Assembly (NCBI GenBank): GCA_009746045.1
Contig: RPFO01000027.1
Span: 404,001-468,000, forward strand
Length of the DNA: 64,000 bases
Direction: 5' to 3'
From: Mesostigma viride
Lineage: Eukaryota; Streptophyta; Mesostigmatophyceae; Mesostigmatales; Mesostigmataceae
Of this stretch, positions 36,815 through 47,686 are shown piece by piece. The notes under the pieces are model-generated. The model was not told the DNA's origin and did no database searches. It saw only the letters and a list, made by a program, of their open reading frames with translations. The position numbers and the translations under genes are program-made. Every line of letters starts with the position of its first letter. The stretch's first letter is position 1.

Positions 36815-37975
36815 TAATCAGGCGGCGGGGCCTGGGAGCCGAGCGGTGCCGAGGAGGGAGGGGGGGAGGGGGCCGGGACGGCCGGCCGGTTGAGGGGGCG
36901 TTGGCCGGAGCAACTGCGGGCATGCTGGGCCCGACTGTGAATGGAGTATACGCGCTGACAGTGGGCCTCCGGGCAGCGGTAGCAGCTCATGGCCTGCAGA
37001 TCCGCCGGGCCGAGATCAGGGTGCACGGCGCGAAGGTGCTGGCAGAGCAGGTTACGCTTGTGGAACCCACGAGCACAGGGCGACCCCGAGGGAAGCAGCA
37101 CGGTGCACCGGAAAAGGGCATCGGCAGGCGGCCGGCCGCGGGGGACAACGCCACCGGCGCGCGCGGAGGGCCACCGGCGATCCCGCGCCGCCGGGCACGT
37201 CCGTGCGCACGATGACCCGGCCAGCGCGGGGCACCCCAGAGTGGCCAGCGGGAGGGCCAACCCCAGGGGAAACCCCCGGCGCGAGAGGGAGAGCGCCGAC
37301 GCCATCCGCGGCGGGACGAGCCGGGGCACCCGCGACGACCACGCGAGGCCCAGGCGGGGATGCCGGGGGCGCTGGCCGGGGGGAGGGTGCCATGCCCGGG
37401 GGGCCACCGTGGAGGGGACCCAGCGAGACCGGGGGTGGGCCAAGGGAAAGACCATCCCTGGCCGGGGGCGGCAAAATGGCCCGGCACAAGGGGCAGCGTG
37501 GCGCAGAGGTGAGCAGGCTGCCCGCGATGCACGCTTGATGAAAGGCGTGGCCACAAGCCGCCAGGCGGCACAAACCGTCCCCCGAACGGAAAAGCTCAAG
37601 GCAGATGGCGCAAGAGCCCGATTCCGGGTCGTCCCCCTCCAGCAGGGACCGGACGTGGGGGGGAGGCTGGTCCCAGCCCGCCTCCCAGCAACCAGAGAGG
37701 GCAGAAATCTGAGCACGTGAGAGGTCAGGCCGACCGGGGCAGCCGCTGCGGAATGCCAGAGATGCTCGATCCCAGCCAACTCGAGAATGTCGTGAAGGAA
37801 GGGAGAAATGGCTGTCCCCGCGGTCAAGGGCTGGGCGCGCCCAGCCGGGTCCACCAAGACGGCCTGGCCGCCATGAACCGCGATGGGAGCACCGTATTAA
37901 ACTCGCAGCGTGGCCGCCTGCGCCAGGCTGAGGGAGGTGAAAAGCCAACCACCGCTGGCAACCGGGGCGGGGGGC
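36815..37975 (-). pseudogene. LINE N-terminal region: RING-H2 and C2H2-type zinc fingers
   Basis: Two overlapping frames carry complementary parts. One (from 37,975 leftward) contains a full RING-H2 pattern with eight ligands: CAIC, then C-G-H, H-QA-C and CPLC (about 37,470-37,600). The other carries C-x9-C-x12-H-x4-H (FRC...HLRAVHP, about 37,030-37,120) and a C-x4-C-x11-H-x3-C finger, and joins the RT frame once the solo LTR is removed. A frame change must lie between about 37,150 and 37,450. N-terminal C2H2 fingers are usual in R2/NeSL-like elements, where they bind target DNA; a RING-H2 domain, typical of E3 ubiquitin ligases, is not something I know from them. Confidence 0.65.
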
Positions 37976-38407
37976 GGAGTTAGCCGAGATGTCTAGGCTG
38001 ACAAACGGATTCCGGCCTGCGCGCCGTGTACTGCCCACCGCGGCTGAGCGGGACCTCTCAGTACCCGTACGGTACTGAGGGGTCGTGTGGACTGACGTCC
38101 AGTGTCGTGCCAGACTGTGCCTAGTGTCTAGCGACCCGTCAGTCCCGGGTTATCCGGTACCGACGGGCCGAGTGCAGGCGACGTGGCCGCATGACATTGC
38201 AGTGTACAGTTGTCCACTTCTAGTCGCTTCTAGGCTTCGGTGCGTAGGGTGCATTTAGGCGTTGCGTGTTGGGGATTGCACACACCGAGAGTAGCTCCGT
38301 TGCCTGAGTCTCCCATTCTGAGCCTCCTCTCTACTGTATCGTATTATTATCATAATACAATATCGTTCTCAGCTCACGTTGTCAGAGTGCTCACACCTCT
38401 TACAACT
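37976..38407 (+). repeat. 5' LTR of the copia-like element
   Basis: It runs from GGAGTTAGCCGAGATG to CACCTCTTACAACT. The exact first base is uncertain by a few bases because flanks share GGAG. It contains the palindrome CTCAGTACC-CGTAC-GGTACTGAG. Confidence 0.9.
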
Positions 38408-38417
38408 TGGACTAAAA
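38408..38417 (+). promoter_or_regulatory. Candidate primer-binding site
   Basis: TGGACTAAAA directly follows the LTR and abuts the gag ATG at 38,418. It starts TGG as expected; I cannot name the tRNA. Confidence 0.4.
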
Positions 38418-41348
38418 ATGGCCAAAAACAACAAATCCAACACTCCTAACAACGTGGGACAGAGCGCCCCATCGCGTCGTATTTCCCCACGCCTCTCGAA
38501 TGCCGAGGGGGGATCCGCAGCAAGATCCCTCCCCACTCCACGGGTGACGCCCGAAGTCACCTGGCGGAATGTGGTTGCCGACGCCCCACGGCCAAGGTCC
38601 CCGCAGCACGGGACCCCAGCCACGGGGGCGGCAGGCGGCGAACCGTCTGCTATTGGTGGCCGTGCCACCATGGCACCTGGGGCTCAGGACCCCAAGTCAC
38701 GTGCACCTCCCGCTGCAGAAAGCGGGAGGCGTGAGCGGTCGGACTCGTCCGAAGAGGACGGGGAGGTGACGCCGCGGGGGCCGCGACCCTCGTCAGACAA
38801 CATTTCGAGCCAGACGCCTAATACGTCTGGCAACCTGTCGGTCGGCCGAGACATGGCGCAGATGGAGATCACGCGCAATGCGGAGCGCGTCCCAGCCCCG
38901 ATTACATTCGGCGACGGTATTCGGCTTCCACTTCAAGAAGTCCTGACTTTCATTCCGGTCGGGGGATGGCGTCTGCGGAAGGCGATCCCCCTCAGCCTGA
39001 CGCTGCAGCTGACCAGGTTCGAGGTTCAGATCATCGCAGGTCGCATCGCAGAACGGCTGCAGTGTCGTTATTCGGATGTTCAGGTAGCCATTTGGCTACG
39101 CTGTTTTGTGGCGGTCATGGGTCAGGATGACTTGCCCATGTCAGTATGGGCGTCGGCAGAGCGCCAGATGCAGGCGTTGCTGCAGGTGGCCAAGCAGGAC
39201 AGGCCTGCTGACTTGTCCCTTCCTGTTTATCCTGGCGTGACCCCCGTTGGGTGGGGTTCGCTGCCGGGAGCGTCGGCAGCGACATCGACTGCGGCGGGGA
39301 GCGGGTCGGCTTCCGCCCCTCCCTCCACCCAGGGTGGTCAGCCCACCCAGGGCCCCCTCGCAGCACAGGGGGCCCGTACCCAGCAGTCGGCCCAGCTGCC
39401 CAGTGAAGCTGGCCAGCCGGCTGCTGCAGCCACAAGGGGTTCAGTGCCCCAGGTGGCGCCGCCTCCGCGGCCGTCGCAGGCAGAGTCTCCGACTCCCGGG
39501 GCGGGCAACCCAGCCCCCCCCACCGTGCAGGGTGGCCAGTCCACCCCGGGCACCCCCGCAGCAAGGGGTGCCCGTCCCTCTTCCAGGGACAAGGGCCTGG
39601 CCCCAGGGGGCCAGCCCAGTGGTCCCACGAGTGCCGCGCCGGTGCAGCAGCCGGCGCGGGACGAGGTCATGGAGGGTCCCCTTAGTGGGGAGGACATGGT
39701 GAGCCTTGGGGACGAGCTCGTGTGGCGGGCCATCCAGGCCAACACCCGAGTTATCCAGGGGGTGGCAGACCGTACCAAGGAGCCTGCCATGGCTGAACAG
39801 GCCAGTTTGGTGTGTGCCATCATCACACACCTGCAGGGGCTCCCGGACCTGCACCCAGACGTACAGCGCGTCTGCAACGACCTGCTGCCTGCCCTGCAGG
39901 CCCTCCTCAGGGGAGGCAGGGTGCAGGGCAACCGGGCGCGGTTGGTGTCGCTCCTGGAGCTCCTCCATAATGCCATCCTGCAGGGGGCTGGTGCGTTGTT
40001 GCCTGAGTGGTTGCGACACACACAAACTAACAACAACGACACTGACGACGATGTGTCTCTCACTCCCACCTTCCATGCCTGGGAAGACGCACGCAGGAGG
40101 CAGGAGATCACTCATACCCGTGTGCATGCCCCGCCCACACATCAGGTGCCTGCCAGGAATGCTGTTGTCCATACTCCTTCCCAGCCCTCCCATCCCTCTA
40201 CCCCATCCCCTTCTTCCATGCATATAGCTCCGCCCTCTACCCCATCTCCTTCCAGGAATACCTCCCACCATGTGTCCAATGCATCCCCCTCTTCTCCCTC
40301 CACCCCAGGGTCCCCTTCCCGATGGCCTGTTTACAATGAGAATCGCCCTGTAGACAGGATCACTATTAGGGGGCTGCCTGAGGGGCACACTAGGGAGCAG
40401 GGGAACCATGTGTTGCTGACTCTTCAGTTAGCCAGGGAGGAGTTGAATGTGAAAAACTGGTTTGGGTCTCTCATGCAGTCAGATTTTTACCATCAGTCTT
40501 CTTCCCCAATCCAGAACCTCCTTCTGATTTTTCAGCAGAGATATCCTAGGTGGCAGGACACCCAGAGCAGGGAAGCCTGGGAAAACTTTATCAGGGAACT
40601 GACTGGCCTTTTATCTACCCTAGCATCCATTGACATGTATGGGGCCTTTAGGTGGGTAGAAGAGTACCAGGTGCCCACCCAGGACTTTGTGGCAGAAACG
40701 AAGAAGTGGGAATTGGCAATCCAAGCTCGCCCTGATGTCCAGCAGTTAGACCACAAGTTCTTGCTGCATGCTTTCTTGGGAAAACTGAAACTGGATCGCA
40801 ACACCTTTGCTATGCTCACCACAGGCTTGGCTAGGCATTGGGAAAACATGAAGGAGGCCCTGGATTCCATCAAGCTGGCTTTGGCTCCCCTCAGCAAGGG
40901 GGCTCACACACCAGCAGTGAAGAGAGTCAGGGGGGGGGAGGGGCAGGATGAGGAGGAGAAGGCTAGGGAGGACCAGTCCAAGAGGCCTGCCACCATAGCT
41001 GACATCAAGTCGATCATTGGGCAGTACTTCAAGGGCAAGGGCAAGGGCAAGGGCAAGGGCAAGGGCAAGGGCAAGGGCAAGGGCAAGGGCAAGGGCAAGG
41101 GCAAGGGCAAGGGCAAGGGCAAGGGCAAGGGCAAGGGCAAGGGCAAGGGCAAGGGCAAGGGCAAGGGCAAGGGCAAGGGCAAGGGCAAGGGCAAGGGCAA
41201 GGGCAAGGGCAAGGGCAAGGGCAAGGGCAAGGGCAAGGGCAAGGGCAAGGGCAAGGGCAAGGGCAAGGGCAAGGGCAAGGGCAAGGGCAAGGGCAAGGGC
41301 AAGGGCAAGGGCAAGGGCAAGGGCGAGGGCGAGGGCAAGGGCAATTAG
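38418..41348 (+). CDS. Gag of the copia-like element with Gly-Lys tail
   Basis: ATG 38,418 (MAKNNKSNTPNNVGQ) follows the 5' LTR by 10 bp. An Ala/Pro/Ser-rich, basic N-terminal region (to about residue 220) and a Gln/Pro-rich stretch precede a Gag-like helical domain at about residues 640-860 (ending near ARHWENMKEALDSIK). After a Lys/Glu-rich linker (KSIIGQYFKGKGKG) the protein ends in more than 100 residues of Gly-Lys, encoded by GGGCAA repeats, and stops at TAG 41,346-41,348, itself inside the repeat. The basic tail could bind RNA. Without the stop, the frame would run on as Gly-Lys. Confidence 0.75.
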   Translation: MAKNNKSNTPNNVGQSAPSRRISPRLSNAEGGSAARSLPTPRVTPEVTWRNVVADAPRPRSPQHGTPATGAAGGEPSAIGGRATMAPGAQDPKSRAPPAAESGRRERSDSSEEDGEVTPRGPRPSSDNISSQTPNTSGNLSVGRDMAQMEITRNAERVPAPITFGDGIRLPLQEVLTFIPVGGWRLRKAIPLSLTLQLTRFEVQIIAGRIAERLQCRYSDVQVAIWLRCFVAVMGQDDLPMSVWASAERQMQALLQVAKQDRPADLSLPVYPGVTPVGWGSLPGASAATSTAAGSGSASAPPSTQGGQPTQGPLAAQGARTQQSAQLPSEAGQPAAAATRGSVPQVAPPPRPSQAESPTPGAGNPAPPTVQGGQSTPGTPAARGARPSSRDKGLAPGGQPSGPTSAAPVQQPARDEVMEGPLSGEDMVSLGDELVWRAIQANTRVIQGVADRTKEPAMAEQASLVCAIITHLQGLPDLHPDVQRVCNDLLPALQALLRGGRVQGNRARLVSLLELLHNAILQGAGALLPEWLRHTQTNNNDTDDDVSLTPTFHAWEDARRRQEITHTRVHAPPTHQVPARNAVVHTPSQPSHPSTPSPSSMHIAPPSTPSPSRNTSHHVSNASPSSPSTPGSPSRWPVYNENRPVDRITIRGLPEGHTREQGNHVLLTLQLAREELNVKNWFGSLMQSDFYHQSSSPIQNLLLIFQQRYPRWQDTQSREAWENFIRELTGLLSTLASIDMYGAFRWVEEYQVPTQDFVAETKKWELAIQARPDVQQLDHKFLLHAFLGKLKLDRNTFAMLTTGLARHWENMKEALDSIKLALAPLSKGAHTPAVKRVRGGEGQDEEEKAREDQSKRPATIADIKSIIGQYFKGKGKGKGKGKGKGKGKGKGKGKGKGKGKGKGKGKGKGKGKGKGKGKGKGKGKGKGKGKGKGKGKGKGKGKGKGKGKGKGKGKGKGKGKGKGKGKGKGEGEGKGN

Positions 41349-43832
41349 GGCAAGGGCAAGGGCAAGGGCAAGGGCAAGGGCAAGGGCAAGGGCAAGGGCA
41401 AGGGCAAGGGCAAGGGCAAGGGCAAGGGCAAGGGCAAGGGCAAGGGCAAGGGCAAGGGCAAGGGCAAGGGCAAGGGCAAGGGCAAGGGCAAGGGCAAGGG
41501 CAAGGGCAAGGGCAAGGGCAAGGGCAAGGGCAAGGGCAAGGGCAAGGGCAAGGGCAAGGGCAAGGGCAAGGGCAAGGGCAAGGGCAAGGGCAAGGGCAAG
41601 GGCAAGGGCAAGGGCAAGGGCAAGGGCAAGGGCAAGGGCAAGGGCAAGGGCAAGGGCAAGGGCAAGGGCAAGGGCAAGGGCAAGGGCAAGGGCAAGGGCA
41701 AGGGCAAGGGCAAGGGCAAGGGCAAGGGCAAGGGCAAGGGCAAGGGCAAGGGCAAGGGCAAGGGCAAGGGCAAGGGCAAGGGCAAGGGCAAGGGCAAGGG
41801 CAAGGGCAAGGGCAAGGGCAAGGGCAAGGGCAAGGGCAAGGGCAAGGGCAAGGGCAAGGGCAAGGGCAAGGGCAAGGGCAAGGGCAAGGGCAAGGGCAAG
41901 GGCAAGGGCAAGGGCAAGGGCAAGGGCAAGGGCAAGGGCAAGGGCAAGGGCAAGGGCAAGGGCAAGGGCAAGGGCAAGGGCAAGGGCAAGGGCAAGGGCA
42001 AGGGCAAGGGCAAGGGCAAGGGCAAGGGCAAGGGCAAGGGCAAGGGCAAGGGCAAGGGCAAGGGCAAGGGCAAGGGCAAGGGCAAGGGCAAGGGCAAGGG
42101 CAAGGGCAAGGGCAAGGGCAAGGGCAAGGGCAAGGGCAAGGGCAAGGGCAAGGGCAAGGGCAAGGGCAAGGGCAAGGGCAAGGGCAAGGGCAAGGGCAAG
42201 GGCAAGGGCAAGGGCAAGGGCAAGGGCAAGGGCAAGGGCAAGGGCAAGGGCAAGGGCAAGGGCAAGGGCAAGGGCAAGGGCAAGGGCAAGGGCAAGGGCA
42301 AGGGCAAGGGCAAGGGCAAGGGCAAGGGCAAGGGCAAGGGCAAGGGCAAGGGCAAGGGCAAGGGCAAGGGCAAGGGCAAGGGCAAGGGCAAGGGCAAGGG
42401 CAAGGGCAAGGGCAAGGGCAAGGGCAAGGGCAAGGGCAAGGGCAAGGGCAAGGGCAAGGGCAAGGGCAAGGGCAAGGGCAAGGGCAAGGGCAAGGGCAAG
42501 GGCAAGGGCAAGGGCAAGGGCAAGGGCAAGGGCAAGGGCAAGGGCAAGGGCAAGGGCAAGGGCAAGGGCAAGGGCAAGGGCAAGGGCAAGGGCAAGGGCA
42601 AGGGCAAGGGCAAGGGCAAGGGCAAGGGCAAGGGCAAGGGCAAGGGCAAGGGCAAGGGCAAGGGCAAGGGCAAGGGCAAGGGCAAGGGCAAGGGCAAGGG
42701 CAAGGGCAAGGGCAAGGGCAAGGGCAAGGGCAAGGGCAAGGGCAAGGGCAAGGGCAAGGGCAAGGGCAAGGGCAAGGGCAAGGGCAAGGGCAAGGGCAAG
42801 GGCAAGGGCAAGGGCAAGGGCAAGGGCAAGGGCAAGGGCAAGGGCAAGGGCAAGGGCGAGGGCAAGGGCAATTAGGGCAAGGGCAAGGGCAAGGGCAAGG
42901 GCAAGGGCAAGGGCCAGGGCAAGGGCAAGGGCAAGGGCAAGGGCAAGGGCAAGGGCGAGGGCAAGGGCAAGGGCAAGGGCAAGGGCAAGGGCAAGGGCAA
43001 GGGCAAGGGCAAGGGCAAGGGCAAGGGCAAGGGCAAGGGCAAGGGCAAGGGCAAGGGCAAGGGCAAGGGCAAGGGCAAGGGCAAGGGCAAGGGCAAGGGC
43101 AAGGGCAAGGGCAAGGGCAAGGGCAAGGGCAAGGGCAAGGGCAAGGGCAAGGGCAAGGGCAAGGGCAAGGGCAAGGGCAAGGGCAAGGGCAAGGGCAAGG
43201 GCAAGGGCAAGGGCAAGGGCAAGGGCAAGGGCAAGGGCAAGGGCAAGGGCAAGGGCAAGGGCAAGGGCAAGGGCAAGGGCAAGGGCAAGGGCAAGGGCAA
43301 GGGCAAGGGCAAGGGCAAGGGCAAGGGCAAGGGCAAGGGCAAGGGCAAGGGCAAGGGCAAGGGCAAGGGCAAGGGCGAGGGCAAGGGCAATTAGGGCAAG
43401 GGCAAGGGCAAGGGCAAGGGCCAGGGCAAGGGCAAGGGCAAGGGCAAGGGCAAGGGCAAGGGCAAGGGCAAGGGCAAGGGCAAGGGCAAGGGCAAGGGCA
43501 AGGGCAAGGGCAAGGGCAAGGGCAAGGGCAAGGGCAAGGGCAAGGGCAAGGGCAAGGGCAAGGGCAAGGGCAAGGGCAAGGGCAAGGGCAAGGGCAAGGG
43601 CAAGGGCAAGGGCAAGGGCAAGGGCAAGGGCAAGGGCAAGGGCAAGGGCAAGGGCAAGGGCAAGGGCAAGGGCAAGGGCAAGGGCAAGGGCAATGGCAAG
43701 GGCAAGGGCAAGGGCAAGGGCAAGGGCAAGGGCAAGGGCAAGACAAGGGCAAGGGCAAGGGCAAGGGCAAGGGCAAGGGCAAGGGCAAGGGCAAGGGCAA
43801 GGGCAAGGGCAAGGGCAAGGGCAAGGGCAAGG
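41031..43832 (+). repeat. GGGCAA hexanucleotide array, about 2.8 kb
   Basis: Roughly 465 hexamers, almost perfect. Variants: GGGCGAGGGCAAGGGCAATT followed by AGGGC at three sites (stops at 41,346, 42,873 and 43,392), GGGCCAGG at 42,912 and 43,420, and a 5-nt unit GACAA at about 43,741 that changes the frame. Other frames read Arg-Ala and Gly-Gln; long minus-strand ORFs (Leu-Ala, Leu-Pro, Cys-Pro) are artefacts. Confidence 0.98.
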
Positions 43833-43891
43833 GGCAGTCAACCCCTAGGGCGGGTGGTCACTCTAACAACAACAATAACAACAACAACAGC

Positions 43892-43927
<36 letters not shown>

Positions 43928-46900
43928 AACAACAACAACAGCAAGAACCGCGAGGAACGTAGGAACCAGCGGTGCACACGCTGTGGTAAGGCGTTTCACA
44001 CCAAGGGGAACTGCCTCAAGAACAAGGACAAGCTGGGACACCTGGACGTGCTCTGCCACAAGTGCTATGGGCCTCCACATGGCGACCCAGCCGACTGCCA
44101 GCGTTCTCCATACAAGTGTGAGTCTTCCTCTCATGACTGTCTGAATGTGTCCTCTTCTCACTGTCCATCTGCATGCCCCACTGTCAGTCCAGTGAGCAGA
44201 ACTGGCAAGGTGTTGAAGGTGGTCACAGAAGACATTGTCACTAAACCCTTATTTAATTCCTTTGTTCCCAAGGTATCAAGGGTAACCACCACAGCATCAC
44301 CTCATATCAGTTTTGAGGAGCTCGCTTTACAGTTGCACTTCCTTTATGGGCATGAAGTTAGTGCAGAGGTGGTGGCAGCTGCAATAGGGGGGGCAGCACT
44401 CCGACGTGCTTGCCAAGTGGTCAGGTCCCACTGTCAGCATTGTCAGTTCAATGCTCCCAAACCTCCTAAGTGGCATGTGGCTACTCCACCTAAGTGCAAG
44501 GGCAGAGTGGTTGGGGATGTCTTTCATATTAAAGGACAATCCTACTTGGCACTTAAAGATGCATGGTCCAGGTACACCACCATTGAACCACTCCCTGGAA
44601 TGGATAAATCACAGTTGCTCAGAGCACTCTTGATTGCTCAGGCCAGGTACTACCCTGTGGAGGCACTGCTACTTGATCAGCAGTTTACTTGCCTTGCCAA
44701 TGAACCAGGGTGTGAGGCTATTGACCTGGCAGGGTTAGAAGATCATGAGAGGCAAGGTATCATTGAAAGGGCCATCAGGTCCATTAAAACCCTTGTAGCA
44801 AAGGAAGAAGGTAATCTGCTGGCTGACAGTGGGTCATATGCAGATAGAGCACTGTGGTCCACCAGGCTGTGCCAAGTCCTCAACAGGAGGCCACTCATGA
44901 AAACTCCTCAGGGGGTTCTCATTACACCAGATGGATTACATGCAGGGATTTATCCACCTGAGGTATTAGCCCTATATAATGCACAGCGAGCACAGGCAGC
45001 TAGCAGGTTAGCTGCCAAGGATGCACGTCATCCACGTCCAACCTTCAGGGAAGGGGATCAGGTCCTCTTCTACAAGGAATCAGGACTAGGCAAGGTGGGT
45101 TCCTGGCTAGGGCCAGCCACCATCCTACAGTTTAACACCACTGGCAGGACAGTGCAGGTTAAACACAATGACACTGGTAAAGTGCACAGGTGCTCACCTC
45201 ACAGGATCAAATTGTATTATGCTCCTGTGTCAGACGTGGCAGAGGAGGAAGAGCTGTTGGCCGACAGTCCTGTACAATTGCCTGGCATCCCAGCGTTGCC
45301 CAGTGAGTGGTTGTTTGGAACACCCACTGCTGAGTGTGATAGCCACACCACATGTGACAACCAGGTCACCCTTGATGACTGCAGCAAGTCACTGCAGGTT
45401 TGGCCTCCTGCAGATGGGGGTAATCATGGCAAAGAAGGTGGTCAGCACATAATCACCCCTTCACCTGTGGAACCAGCTCAGCCACTAGCTGCTTCATCCA
45501 AACGCAGTCTAGCAGAAGCTGTCCGCATTTTACAATCAGCACATAGAGCCAAAGCTCACACTGCTGCAGGATCAGCTAAGGTGGGTAAGGTTGGGCAACA
45601 TGATAATAGCCCACACATGGTGGCTGTGGACACTCAAGCACAGGTTAGCATCATCAGTGCCTTGGCAGTGTCACACTTGCCTCTAGAACCTTCACCATGG
45701 CACCAAGTGGCTGATTTCTCAGGGCAGGCGTCTCTCAAGGTACAAGGTCAGGTAATGCTTACTGTACTTGGTATTCCCACTCCCTTTCAGGTACTTGAAG
45801 GTTATAAAGGTAATGCTTTATTGGGTGACCCTTTTCTTTCTTACCCAGGTGTCACTATTTCTAGTGACAGACTTGCAATTCAGGACCTGGGTGGGGTTGC
45901 TCTTAATCATTTTAAAATTCCTCTGCACACCCTCCTTAACACCAATGTTGCTTCTGTAAAATTCACTACACCTAAATATGCCCCAGGTCAGGAGCCATGT
46001 GTGGCAGATTTGGTCCATAGTCAGAAGCTCCATCCTTCCTCATTTGGGTTGGGCAAGCATGATATTGCAAAAATGTCTCCCCTCTCTTATGAGCAGATTG
46101 TGAATGATTGTCGCACCCACATAGGTTTCCTTAAGTGGGTGGAGGCCTTCAATAAGGCCATGGAGGAATGGGTTGTGCTAGATCCACGTAGTCCCTCTCA
46201 CACTCCCCCTGTCACTCCTATTGACAGTAAGCCTGCAGGGTGCAAGCACCTGCGCTTGAAGTTTGTGTGCAAGCACAAGCCAGCAGCAGATGGATCAGTT
46301 ATCTTTCATGCTAGGCCTTGTGTGACAGAGTTCAAGGGGACCACTGATCTGACAGAGGCAGAACTATACACTCCTGGCATTCAGCAAACCTCTCTCAAAG
46401 TGTTGCTGTCTGTCTTTGTGGGTCATATCAACCAGGGGGATGATTATGTGTGTAAGGCTACTGATATCAAAAGAGCTTTCTTGAAAGGCTCCCCTGAAAT
46501 AGCCCAACAGGTGTGGCATGGTCAGGTGTACGTAGTCTCCACCCCCAAAGTGTGGGCCAAAAGTATCCCTCAGCAGTTCCTGAAAGCTAACATAGGTGTT
46601 GAAGGGCTGCAGTCAGCCCCTCGCATTTTTAGAATGTCAGCTCAAGTAGTGTTTGAGAAGTTAGGGGCTAAATATGATGACATAGACCCCTGCTTCTTTG
46701 TTGTCCCTCACCCTCATGGCATGCTCATGTTTGTGTGGCATGGGGATGATCAGCTGATTGCTGGGCCAAGGCGTGCTGTAGATGATTTTATTCAGCAAGT
46801 GTCACAGCACTTTGAAATTGGCAAGCAGGTTGAGCTAGGCACCACTGCTATCAAGTTTTGTGGCACCAGGTTACATCTCCAGCAGCATGCAGGCCAGTGG

Positions 46901-47686
46901 GTGTGCGCTTTATATTCTCCTACTGATTACATGCACAGTTGCTTGGATGTCTTGCAGACTAAAATCAAACCTTGTGACTGTCCCACCATTAGAGGCAAGC
47001 TAGGGTGGTTGTGCTCTACTTGTGCCCCTCATCTGGCAGTGGTCAGCAGGGTTGATGATGATGTCTTGATGCAAGTAGGCCACAAAGCTATCACCAAGAT
47101 TTTGCAGGAGGGACCTCCATTAATCTTGCACTCCTTGGATCTCCACAAACCCATCCACATCCAGGCTATGATGGACAGTTCAATGGAGTCCAGGCAAATC
47201 ACTAAGTTGCAAGCCAGGGAGGCAGGCCTGTTTTTTGTTCAGAATGATGACACACCTCTTTCCCTCATTTCATGGTACAGCAGACTTCACAGGCGTATAA
47301 GGCTGTCAGTAGTAATGCTGCTGAGTGCAGGGCAGTGGTGTCAGCAGTGCTCCATGCAAGATACCTGAACCATGTGTTGGTTTGGTTACAAACACAAGCA
47401 GGTAGCTTAGCAGGGGTGGTGTCTCATCTCCACACTGACAGTCAGTCAGTTCTCAGCTTTCTTGCTAACCCTTATGCTGTGCACACTGATCTTGACTGGG
47501 TGATCCTCAAACAGGAGTCCACCTTCTGGGAGTCCCAACGTCACGTGGAAGACTTGTAAGCATAATGCATCTGATGCACTTACCAAGGTGGGCACCCAGC
47601 TGGCAGCTGATCAGTACCAGCTGCTCTACCACATGATGAACCCGTATGGCAAGCAGGCCACACTGCCCCATCGGGGGGATACCTAG
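43833..47686 (+). pseudogene. Pol of the copia-like element: zinc knuckle, integrase, protease, RT, RNase H
   Basis: After the array an Asn-rich stretch (AAC repeats, 43,865-43,945) leads to CTRCGKAFHTKGNC and a second Cys/His cluster. Integrase: H-x4-H and CQHC (about 44,330-44,440), then Asp (44,516), Asp (44,675) and Glu (44,765, GIIERAIRS). Protease-like: AVDTQAQVSIIS (Asp at 45,629) and ALLGDPFL. RT: ATDIKRAFLKG (Asp at 46,463) and HGDD (46,745-46,750). RNase H: MMDSS, then a frame change near 47,280 to SSNAAECRAV and HTDSQS, another near 47,555 to NASDALTKVGTQL, and a stop at 47,684. The protease lies after integrase, unlike typical copia elements. Confidence 0.8.

Larger units (their letters stand above)
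33215..37975 (-). mobile_element. RLE-type LINE (zinc fingers, RT, CCHC, endonuclease), nested insertions
   Basis: On the minus strand one coding region carries, in order, RING-H2, C2H2/C2HC fingers, RT, a CCHC knuckle and a PD-type endonuclease. The finger-RT-CCHC-endonuclease plan is that of R2/NeSL-like non-LTR elements, which cut DNA with a restriction-like endonuclease rather than an APE. The 3' UTR ends near 33,215, confirmed by the truncated copy at 7,402-7,660. A 513-bp solo LTR splits the ORF at 36,297-36,809, and the copia-like element starts at 37,976, where the LINE sequence ends. Its 5' end is not identified. Confidence 0.8.

Noticed and set aside
40746-43848. Leu-Ala, Leu-Pro, Cys-Pro and Arg-Ala ORFs across the hexamer array
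   Set aside because: They are frame shadows of the GGGCAA repeat; only the Gly-Lys frame joins real Gag sequence.
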